Assembly (NCBI GenBank): GCA_025465405.1
Contig: JAODNL010000588.1
Coordinates: 1 to 5,254 of the forward strand
Direction of reading: 5' to 3'
DNA length: 5,254 bases
Source: Pseudonocardiales bacterium
GTDB lineage: Bacteria; Actinomycetota; Actinomycetes; Mycobacteriales; Jatrophihabitantaceae
The translations under genes and the position numbers were made by a program. The notes under the pieces were generated by a model. That model was given only the letters and a program-made list of their open reading frames with translations. It was not told the DNA's origin and did no database searches. Below, one piece after another: positions 1 through 4,655 of this stretch. Position 1 is the stretch's first letter; each line of letters begins with the position of its first letter.

Positions 1-513
1 ATGCGGATCTTCGCGCTCGAGCTGCCCGTGATTGCAGCTGTCCAGGGTGCCGCCCTCGGAGGCGGCCTCGGACTCGCATGCGCCGCTGACTTCCGGGTCG
101 CCAGTCCCGAGACGCGGTTCGAAGCCAACTTCTCACAGCTCGGCTTTCATCACGGATTCGCGCTGAGTGTCACCCTTCCGCGGATCGTCGGGAATCAGCA
201 CGCCGCCTTCATGCTGTACAGCGGTGCTGAGGTCAGGGGCGAGCAAGCGCATCGAATCGGCCTGGCTGATCGCATCGTCGCCCATCTTGACCTACGGGAT
301 CAGGCCATCGATCTTGCGCGGGAGATAGCTGCCGCCGCGCCGCTGGCTGTGAAATCGATGCGATGCACATTGCGCCAGGATCTAATCGCACAGCTCGAGA
401 AGGCGCTGGAGCATGAACTTGACGAGCAAGTCCGGCTCTGGCGGACCGAGGATTGTGCGATCGGGATTCAGAGCGCTCGGGAGCGTCAGGTGCCGGCCTT
501 CGTTGGCCGCTGA
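1..513 (+). CDS. Crotonase-fold (enoyl-CoA hydratase/isomerase family) protein, 5'-truncated by the window
   Basis: The 170 visible residues are the C-terminal two thirds of a crotonase, a family that acts on acyl-CoA thioesters in the cytoplasm. LPVIAAVQGAALGGGLGLA (residues 8-26) is the second oxyanion-hole segment, and the protein ends in the usual charged helix and AFVGR tail. Family members run about 255-270 residues, and the first oxyanion-hole strand (the AFCAG-type motif) is missing. The ATG at position 1 is therefore probably an internal methionine, with the true start left of the window. Aligned to rat mitochondrial enoyl-CoA hydratase, the two catalytic glutamates (Glu144 and Glu164) are replaced by Gly24 and Phe44. 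Ordinary hydratase activity is therefore unlikely; an isomerase, decarboxylase, thioesterase or C-C hydrolase role is possible. FHHG (49-52) is a conspicuous polar patch after the second site. The family call is secure; the reaction is unknown. It converges on the FAH-family gene across 426 bases. Confidence 0.9.
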   Translation: MRIFALELPVIAAVQGAALGGGLGLACAADFRVASPETRFEANFSQLGFHHGFALSVTLPRIVGNQHAAFMLYSGAEVRGEQAHRIGLADRIVAHLDLRDQAIDLAREIAAAAPLAVKSMRCTLRQDLIAQLEKALEHELDEQVRLWRTEDCAIGIQSARERQVPAFVGR

Positions 514-527
514 CCAGGCACGTGCCG

Positions 528-549
528 AGGGCGCCGTTGCAGACGCCCT
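528..549 (+). terminator. Possible terminator hairpin after the first crotonase
   Basis: AGGGCG at 528-533 and CGCCCT at 544-549 are perfect inverted copies around a 10-base loop, starting 15 bases after the TGA at 511-513. The following bases (GTTCCTGCTGT) are only mildly T-rich, so this is a weak intrinsic terminator at best. Rho-dependent ending is equally possible in this type of genome. Confidence 0.3.
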
Positions 550-842
550 GTTCCTGCTGTCACTCGTGAGCAACAACGGGGTCTGGGCTTTACCCAGGGC
601 GCCAGATGGTTGCTTCAATAGCAATTGCGCCCATCGCCGTCGGCCCGACGCTGCGATTGTCCACGGATAACATCTCGATGCCTTGGCGATTGCTGAGATG
701 GTTTGCGGGACTGAACCGAACACTCTTGCCGCGGGGGACGCCTGCGTGCCCGTATGCACTGTGACGGCTGCGCAGGCCCTCGATTGGGGCCCAACCAGTT
801 TCCGGCCAAGCCGTGAGCGCTCAATCTTTGGTTGCCGCCGGA

Positions 843-894
843 AACCCGGAGAGGTCCAGGCCAGCGGGCGGGACCTCTCGGCTGCGACCGGGTT
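843..894 (-). terminator. Two-part hairpin, likely transcription end of the SnoaL/FAH operon
   Basis: The inner stem is a perfect 9-bp inverted repeat, GAGAGGTCC at 849-857 with GGACCTCTC at 871-879, around a 13-base loop. A further 6 bp (AACCCG at 843-848 with CGGGTT at 889-894) extends it outward past a 9-base bulge on one side, giving 15 pairs in all. On the minus strand it begins about 46 bases after the FAH-family stop, a fitting position for a terminator. No long T-run follows on either strand, so it would be a U-less terminator or an RNA 3'-end stabiliser. It could act on transcripts from both sides. Confidence 0.45.
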
Positions 895-939
895 GAGGGT
901 TGCTCGGGCGCCGATCACAAGCGCTCGGGTCGCGGCTGC

Positions 940-1761
940 TCAGAGGTGGCCGAATACGTTGCGCAGTGGCGGCAAGTCGCCGAGCGTGATTTCGATGAGG
1001 TCGCCGGGAACGAGGAATCGTCCGCTCGCCAACCCGACACCCGAGGGTGAGCCCGTGCAGATGACATCGCCGGGCTGAAGATCGATGTTCGCACTGATCG
1101 CTTCGATCAGCGTCGGCACATCGAACAGGAGGTCTCCGATACTCGCCTGCTGTCGCAGTTCTCCGTTTACAGAGGTCGTCAACGAGACGTCGGCGTGGTC
1201 GTGAGCAGTCGTCAAAATTCCGGGTCCGAGTGGTTTGAACCCGGGAAAGCTCTTCGCGGCCAGCACGCCCGCCATGTCGCGTTGCTTGGCAGCGGCCGTC
1301 TGCATATCGCGCGCGCTCACGTCGTTGACCGCCGTCAAACCCGCAACGTACGACCAGGCGTTTGCGGCAGTGACCTGGTAGGCAGGTCGAGATATGACTA
1401 CTCCGATTTCGCCCTCGTAGTCCACCTGATTCGGTGCCGACGGTGGTGGCGGAATGACCTCACCACTCGCGAGCACGCCGTCGCTGCTGATCGGAAAGAA
1501 TATCGGGGCCTCCGGAATCGGCTGGCCGACTTCGTCGGCGTGGGAGCGGTAATTGAGCCCAACGAGCACGATTTTCGCCGGTAGCACCGGTGGCCTGACC
1601 GTGAGTGCATCGAGGTCCACCGACGGTCCGGCTGGGTAGTGGGCCAACTGGTCCCATTTTCCTGCAGCCAGGACGTCGTCGAGACTCTTGAGGCCGACCA
1701 GCAGAGTCGCGCCGTGATTGTCGACGCGGACGACACCATCGGTCGTAGTGAAAACCTGCAT
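940..1761 (-). CDS. Fumarylacetoacetate hydrolase (FAH) family enzyme
   Basis: At 273 residues this has the size of short single-domain FAH-family enzymes, which hydrolyse or decarboxylate acylpyruvates, beta-diketones and 2-hydroxydienoates using a divalent metal. The N-terminal about 60 residues are the small cap region; the FAH barrel follows. GLNYRSHADE (68-77) carries His74 and Glu77, matching the His-Glu dyad of the FAHD1 lid. YEGEIGVVI gives metal ligands Glu116 and Glu118, and NDVSARD supplies Asp147, with the same 29-residue spacing as Glu73 to Asp102 in FAHD1. KSFPGFKPLGP places the conserved lysine at 170, and TGSPSGVG (236-243) is the C-terminal signature. All key residues are present, so it should be active. 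The ATG is preceded by AGGAG six bases upstream and directly abuts the stop of the upstream gene (TGAATG), which supports this start and translational coupling. The substrate is not readable; a C-C bond hydrolase step late in ring or side-chain breakdown is the natural inference. Confidence 0.93.
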   Translation of the reverse strand: MQVFTTTDGVVRVDNHGATLLVGLKSLDDVLAAGKWDQLAHYPAGPSVDLDALTVRPPVLPAKIVLVGLNYRSHADEVGQPIPEAPIFFPISSDGVLASGEVIPPPPSAPNQVDYEGEIGVVISRPAYQVTAANAWSYVAGLTAVNDVSARDMQTAAAKQRDMAGVLAAKSFPGFKPLGPGILTTAHDHADVSLTTSVNGELRQQASIGDLLFDVPTLIEAISANIDLQPGDVICTGSPSGVGLASGRFLVPGDLIEITLGDLPPLRNVFGHL

Positions 1762-2196
1762 TCAGGACTCCTGATTCAACAGTTCGGCGACGGTCGGGCG
1801 TGAGGTGACTGTGTCGATGACCGTGGTCACCTCACGCAGGCGAAGCAGCAAACCACCGTTGCCGTCGCGCACCCACGTGTCGCAGAAGTCGAAGATCGAC
1901 ACGGTGTATCCACCTGGCTCGGGCTCGATGCGGTGCACCGTGACAACGAAGTCGGCTTGAAACGACTCCTGATCATCGGTGGTGACGCGGAAATTGGTTG
2001 GCACGTGGCGCGTGGTGTAAACGGCCTTCTCCCGAACGGCCATCACTTGGTCGTACACCGGTCGACCGACCCGCCGCTCTCCCTCACCGATAGCGAAATC
2101 GGCGGTCAGTTGTCCAAGCGAATCGGTGGCATGGCCGTTGTCGACGGCCGCGAAACCGTCCGCCACGAGCTGTTCGAGCTGACCACGGAGATCCAT
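1762..2196 (-). CDS. SnoaL/NTF2-like small protein
   Basis: This 144-residue protein has the pattern of the NTF2/SnoaL superfamily, a cone-shaped alpha+beta fold used by small dehydratases, isomerases and ligand-binding proteins. It opens with an amphipathic helix (LRGQLEQLVADGFAAVD). A LTADFAIG strand and a VGRPVYDQVMAVREKA helix follow, then the TRHVPTNFRV strand (62-71). It closes with two long strands, including SIFDFCDTWVRDGNGG, where FxDxW is typical of the family. It probably begins the operon and is translationally coupled to the FAH-family gene. I chose the ATG at 2194-2196 because a G-rich AGGGTGA lies upstream and the predicted promoter would start transcription near 2208. A GTG at 2206-2208 in the same frame would add four residues but has no spaced ribosome site. 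The fold is fairly certain; no enzymatic role can be assigned. It may be a dehydratase or isomerase acting on the same substrate series as its partner. Confidence 0.82.
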   Translation of the reverse strand: MDLRGQLEQLVADGFAAVDNGHATDSLGQLTADFAIGEGERRVGRPVYDQVMAVREKAVYTTRHVPTNFRVTTDDQESFQADFVVTVHRIEPEPGGYTVSIFDFCDTWVRDGNGGLLLRLREVTTVIDTVTSRPTVAELLNQES

Positions 2197-2214
2197 AGCA
2201 ATAGTCACCCTACG

Positions 2215-2244
2215 ATTATTAGCGCATCTCGATAGGAGTTACAA
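2215..2244 (-). promoter_or_regulatory. Predicted promoter of the SnoaL/FAH operon
   Basis: Read on the minus strand, a -35-like TTGTAA (2244-2239) and a -10-like AATAAT (2220-2215, five of six to TATAAT) are separated by 18 bases. Transcription would start close to 2208, giving a leader of about a dozen bases before the ATG at 2196. The -35 matches only four of six positions, and this is a prediction by eye. Confidence 0.4.
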
Positions 2245-2290
2245 GTCACTAGCATAGGCTTGACGATTGCATGAACCATGGCTAGCCTCA

Positions 2291-2314
2291 CACGTGGATG
2301 CCGACCATCCAGTG
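2291..2314. promoter_or_regulatory. Interrupted inverted repeat, candidate operator
   Basis: TGGATG at 2295-2300 and CATCCA at 2306-2311 are perfect inverted copies around CCGAC. CAC at 2291-2293 also pairs with GTG at 2312-2314 if one base (G2294) is skipped. The site lies upstream of both divergent genes, so a shared regulator could bind here. It resembles a dimeric repressor site in size, but no named family consensus is matched. Confidence 0.35.
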
Positions 2315-2467
2315 AGCGCCAGAAGCGGTTGACACACGGCCGGGCCGCCACCCGACTCGACGGGTCGGCATCGAACTGAAACCGCAAAGCGTCGGCACAT
2401 GCGTTGCCTCCGACGTCGTTGGCCTGGCCTAGGCCCGGACTGGGTCCACGAGGTCACGAGTGGCCGG

Positions 2468-2504
2468 GCGAAAGTTCGCGATACTCCTCTACGAGAAAGT
2501 TCTC
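2468..2504. promoter_or_regulatory. Two tandem related dyads before the crotonase start
   Basis: GCGAAAGTTCGC (2468-2479) and GAGAAAGTTCTC (2493-2504) are each inverted repeats with 5-bp arms and a central AG. Both share the core GAAAGTTC. They differ at two positions, and those changes are compensatory, so the symmetry is kept in both. They are spaced 25 bp start to start. The second ends one base before the ATG at 2506 and covers the ribosome-site region. Two-base loops make RNA hairpins unlikely, so DNA binding by a dimeric regulator is the better reading. Confidence 0.45.
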
Positions 2505-2505
2505 A

Positions 2506-3369
2506 ATGAGCAACTCAACTTCGACGATTGATCCGGTACTGCTCATTGAGCAGCGGGGACGCGTGCGGATCCTCACATTCAACCGGCCCAAATCGCGCAA
2601 CGCGCTGAACCCAGCCCTTATCGCCGGGCTCCGCGCGGAACTCGCCGACGCCGACGCCGACCAGAAGACTGATGCCGTCATCCTCACCGGCTCCGACCCT
2701 GCGTTCTGTGCCGGAGTCGACCTGGGGGAGTTTGGCAACATCGGCGACGATGTCAAGCCATCAGGTGACGGCATACCGATTGGGCATCCGTGGCGTCCGT
2801 TGTCCAAACCTGTGATCGGCGCGATCAACGGTGCCGCGGTCACCGGCGGCCTCGAGCTCGCACTTGCTTGCGACTTCCTCATCGCCTCGGACCGTGCTCG
2901 GTTCGCCGACACCCACGCCCGGGTCGGGCTGGTACCCAGGTGGGGTCTGACCTCACGGCTCCCCGCCGCGGTGGGCCGCGGGTTCGCGAGGCGCATGAGC
3001 CTTTCCGGCGACTTCGTGACCGCGGCGGAGGCTCTGCGGGTGGGGCTGGTGACGCAGGTGGTCGAGCACGAAACCTTGTTGACTGCGACGGTCGAGCTCG
3101 GGTTGTCGATAGTCGGCAACGACCAACTTGGCGTCCGCACTCTGCTCTCGTCGTACCGCCGTGCCGAAGAGCACCTGGTCGATGCTGCGCTACAGGTCGA
3201 GGACGAGACCGCACGGAACTGGATGAAGGATTTCGAGCCTTCGCGAGTCGCCGACCGCCGGGCGGAGGTAGTCGGCCGGGGCCGCATGCAGAATGCCGTC
3301 AGCAGTTCCCACGGATCGGCTGAAGTACCTCTGCCGCAATCACATCGAGCCGGCCCGAGCTCGTCTTAA
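2506..3369 (+). CDS. Enoyl-CoA hydratase/isomerase family protein (crotonase)
   Basis: This complete 287-residue crotonase acts on an acyl-CoA thioester, probably as a hydratase or isomerase in a beta-oxidation-like route. FNRPKSRNALN (25-35) is the usual N-terminal motif. SDPAFCAGVDL (63-73) and KPVIGAINGAAVTGGLELALACD (from 101) form the two oxyanion-hole segments. The first catalytic glutamate of rat hydratase (Glu144) is kept as Glu117, but the second (Glu164) is His137 in FADTHARVG, a form I recognise from actinobacterial EchA-type proteins. I chose the ATG at 2506 because MSNSTSTIDPVLLIEQRG is a normal family N-terminus; a TTG at 2404 would add 34 proline- and arginine-rich residues unlike the family. 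The ribosome site is weak and overlaps the second dyad. After the usual RGRMQ ending there is a serine-rich tail of about 20 residues. The SDR gene follows after 108 bases on the same strand and is probably co-transcribed. Confidence 0.93.
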   Translation: MSNSTSTIDPVLLIEQRGRVRILTFNRPKSRNALNPALIAGLRAELADADADQKTDAVILTGSDPAFCAGVDLGEFGNIGDDVKPSGDGIPIGHPWRPLSKPVIGAINGAAVTGGLELALACDFLIASDRARFADTHARVGLVPRWGLTSRLPAAVGRGFARRMSLSGDFVTAAEALRVGLVTQVVEHETLLTATVELGLSIVGNDQLGVRTLLSSYRRAEEHLVDAALQVEDETARNWMKDFEPSRVADRRAEVVGRGRMQNAVSSSHGSAEVPLPQSHRAGPSSS

Positions 3370-3384
3370 TCGGGTCCGTGCCCT

Positions 3385-3413
3385 CTGAATGGCAAGGTGT
3401 TGCACCGATTCAG
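3385..3413 (+). other. Nested inverted repeat between crotonase and SDR genes
   Basis: CTGAAT (3385-3390) pairs with ATTCAG (3408-3413), and inside them GGTG (3396-3399) pairs with CACC (3403-3406) around TTG. The internal loop is uneven, five bases against one. It begins 16 bases after the crotonase stop and lacks a T-run, so it may be an RNA stabiliser or processing signal rather than a terminator. Confidence 0.3.
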
Positions 3414-3429
3414 CCGGGCGGCCGAAACA

Positions 3430-3451
3430 GCCGAGACAATGTTTGCTCGGC
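3430..3451 (+). other. Hairpin in the leader of the SDR gene
   Basis: GCCGAG (3430-3435) pairs with CTCGGC (3446-3451), and CAA (3437-3439) with TTG (3443-3445) around a TGT loop, leaving a single bulged A. This gives nine pairs ending 26 bases before the ATG. The bases before it (CGGCCGAAACAGCCG) offer a competing stem, so alternative folds are possible. No T-run follows. Confidence 0.35.
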
Positions 3452-3477
3452 CATCCTCCGAAGGGAAACCCACACCG

Positions 3478-4308
3478 ATGAAGACTGATCTCGCCGGGCG
3501 CACACTGCTCATGTCCGGCGGTAGCCGCGGCATCGGACTGGCAATCGGCATCGCGGCAGGCCGCCTCGGAGCCAATGTCGTTCTGCTGGCCAAGACCGAC
3601 ACGCCGAATCCGAGGCTTCCAGGCACCGTGCACACCGCGGTCGCCGAAATTGAGGCGGCCGGCGGGTCCGCGCTGGCTGTCGTCGGCGACGTACGCGACG
3701 AGACATCGGTCGAGGGGGCAGTCGCCCAGACAATCGACCGATTCGGCGGCATCGACATCTGCCTCAACAACGCGAGCGCGATCGATCTGCTCGGCACCGA
3801 GAACCTCGCGGTGAAAAAGTTTGACCTGATGCAGCAGATCCAACTGCGCGGCACCTACCTGCTCACCCGCGCAGCCCTCCCGTATCTCCGCAAATCCCCC
3901 AACGCGCACATCCTTTCGCTGTCACCGCCACTGAACCTCAAACCCAAGTGGCTCGGCGCGCACCCGGCCTACACTTTGGCCAAATACGGTATGACCATCC
4001 TTACTCTCGGTTGGGCCGAGGAGTACCGCGATGCGCCGGTAGCCGCGAATTGCCTGTGGCCACAGAGTCTCATCGCCACCGCCGCCGTGCAGAATCTATT
4101 CGGCGGAGACCGGGCGATGAGCTCCGCGCGCCGCCCGGAGATCGTCGCCGACGCCGCGATGCTCATCCTCACCCGGCCGGCTGCCGAACACAGCGGTAAC
4201 ACCTACATCGACGTCGACGTCCTTGCCTCACACGGTGTTACCGACCTATCCGGCTACGGGCCTACCACCGGCCTCGTGTACGACATCTTCCTCGACCCGC
4301 CCCACTGA
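3478..4308 (+). CDS. SDR-family oxidoreductase, HSDL2 type
   Basis: This 276-residue short-chain dehydrogenase/reductase resembles the N-terminal domain of human hydroxysteroid dehydrogenase-like protein 2 along most of its length. It should interconvert a hydroxyl and a keto group with NAD(P)H in the cytoplasm, though HSDL2-type substrates are poorly defined. SGGSRGIG (13-20) is the cofactor-binding glycine motif, with Ser where Thr is usual. AKTDTPNPRLPGT (38-50) is the long insertion typical of this subgroup. DVRD (71-74) and NNAS (97-100) follow, then SLSPPLNLKPKW and the catalytic Tyr165-xxx-Lys169 in AYTLAKYGM. The conserved LWPQSLIATAA and the closing FFLDE-like tail (here IFLDPPH) also fit. 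The ATG at 3478 gives a standard N-terminus; AAGGG lies 12 bases upstream, a somewhat long spacing. A GTG at 3397 would add 27 unlikely residues. It sits between a crotonase and an acyl-CoA dehydrogenase, so a beta-hydroxyacyl-CoA oxidising role is a fair inference. Confidence 0.93.
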   Translation: MKTDLAGRTLLMSGGSRGIGLAIGIAAGRLGANVVLLAKTDTPNPRLPGTVHTAVAEIEAAGGSALAVVGDVRDETSVEGAVAQTIDRFGGIDICLNNASAIDLLGTENLAVKKFDLMQQIQLRGTYLLTRAALPYLRKSPNAHILSLSPPLNLKPKWLGAHPAYTLAKYGMTILTLGWAEEYRDAPVAANCLWPQSLIATAAVQNLFGGDRAMSSARRPEIVADAAMLILTRPAAEHSGNTYIDVDVLASHGVTDLSGYGPTTGLVYDIFLDPPH

Positions 4309-4382
4309 CCTGGAAGAAATACACGCGGCACTACCGACGCGAAGTCTGAGCCAGCCGACCTCGAGGCTCGACAATTTGCGTG

Positions 4383-4432
4383 TTGCATGAATATGCGAGT
4401 GACTTGCATCATCGGTTATAGCTCGATAGTCT
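4383..4432 (+). promoter_or_regulatory. Possible promoter/operator region before the acyl-CoA dehydrogenase
   Basis: The gap after the SDR gene is A/T-richer here. TTGCAT occurs at 4383-4388 and again at 4404-4409, 21 bases (two helical turns) apart, and GCAT/ATGC around GAAT forms a small dyad at 4385-4396. TATAGC (4417-4422) is a -10-like hexamer, and TTGCAT at 4404 could serve as a -35 for TAGTCT at 4427-4432. The exact promoter cannot be decided by eye, but a separate start for the dehydrogenase is plausible given the 250-base gap. Confidence 0.3.
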
Positions 4433-4466
4433 CAGTGCACGGGCAGCACGTCAGAGGGACACGACG

Positions 4467-4655
4467 ATGACGAACAGAACCCGTCGACCGCCGTCAGGTG
4501 ACTCCGCACAAAATCTCGTTCGTGTCGTCAAGGCGAGCCTCAAGCGAAGCGAGGGCCAGTGGACTTTCGAGATACACCCGCCGAGGCCGCCTTTCGGTCC
4601 ACCCTGCGCGCCTGGTTTCGGATCGACGGGTCTAATGGCGAAAGGTGGGACCTGA
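4467..4655 (+). CDS. Possible small upstream ORF overlapping the acyl-CoA dehydrogenase start
   Basis: An ATG at 4467 follows GAGGGA at 4453-4458 with eight bases between, a better ribosome site than that of the dehydrogenase. It opens a 62-codon frame in a different reading phase, beginning MTNRTRRPPSGDSAQN and ending at 4655, 97 bases inside the dehydrogenase. The product is basic and proline-rich at its end and matches no family I know. It could be a leader frame that controls the downstream gene, or chance. The overlapped part is simply the dehydrogenase read out of phase, so the protein itself is doubtful. Confidence 0.25.
   Translation: MTNRTRRPPSGDSAQNLVRVVKASLKRSEGQWTFEIHPPRPPFGPPCAPGFGSTGLMAKGGT

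Larger units (their letters stand above)
514..939. other. Non-coding stretch between convergent genes
   Basis: These 426 bases separate the stop of the plus-strand crotonase from the stop of the minus-strand FAH-family gene. Open frames cross the stretch on both strands, but none gives a recognisable protein and they overlap flanking genes. I see no RNA gene and no decayed copy of a known family. What it holds is secondary structure: a 10-bp palindrome GGCACGTGCC at 517-526, the hairpin at 528-549, a small stem CTGGG/CCCAG at 583-587 and 593-597, and the two-part hairpin at 843-894. A small unannotated RNA cannot be excluded. Confidence 0.6.
2197..2505. promoter_or_regulatory. Divergent control region between the two operons
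   Basis: These 309 bases lie between divergent starts and hold no convincing gene. Visible elements are the promoter-like pair for the minus strand (2215-2244), an interrupted inverted repeat (2291-2314), a plus-strand TTGACA at 2329-2334 with only a poor -10 after it, a GGCCTAGGCC palindrome (2426-2435), a CACGAG direct repeat (2447-2452 and 2455-2460), and paired dyads (2468-2504). The density of symmetrical sequence suggests binding by one or more regulators, whose genes are not in the window. Confidence 0.55.

Noticed and set aside
1..3. ATG at the first base as the true start of the first crotonase
   Set aside because: The first oxyanion-hole strand and roughly 90 N-terminal residues would be missing; the gene most likely continues to the left.
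382..918. 178-codon minus-strand open frame over the first crotonase end and the gap
   Set aside because: It overlaps the certain crotonase, has arginine- and serine-rich out-of-phase composition, and matches no family; such frames are common in GC-rich DNA.
683..1078. 131-codon plus-strand frame running into the FAH-family gene
   Set aside because: No recognisable motif, and it lies antisense to the conserved C-terminus of the FAH-family enzyme.
1195..1584. 129-codon plus-strand frame inside the FAH-family gene
   Set aside because: Fully antisense to the metal-site region of the FAH-family enzyme; composition is that of a shadow frame.
2404..2505. N-terminal extension of the second crotonase from TTG 2404
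   Set aside because: The 34 added residues do not resemble the family and would run through the dyads and control region; ATG 2506 gives a normal N-terminus.
2197..2505. Steroid-regulon operators (KstR or KstR2 type)
   Set aside because: I looked for the known AAC/GTT and CAAG/CTTG palindromes; only widely spaced CAAG and CTTG half-sites near 2243-2262 are present, with the wrong spacing.
2454..3287. 277-codon minus-strand frame
   Set aside because: Exact antisense of the complete crotonase, made mostly of Ser, Arg, Pro and Ala, with no motif.
3397..3477. N-terminal extension of the SDR from GTG 3397
   Set aside because: It would translate the hairpin region into 27 residues unlike any SDR; ATG 3478 gives the standard start before the glycine motif.
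3340..3909. 189-codon minus-strand frame over the SDR start
   Set aside because: Antisense to the SDR cofactor-binding region, which is clearly the coding strand.
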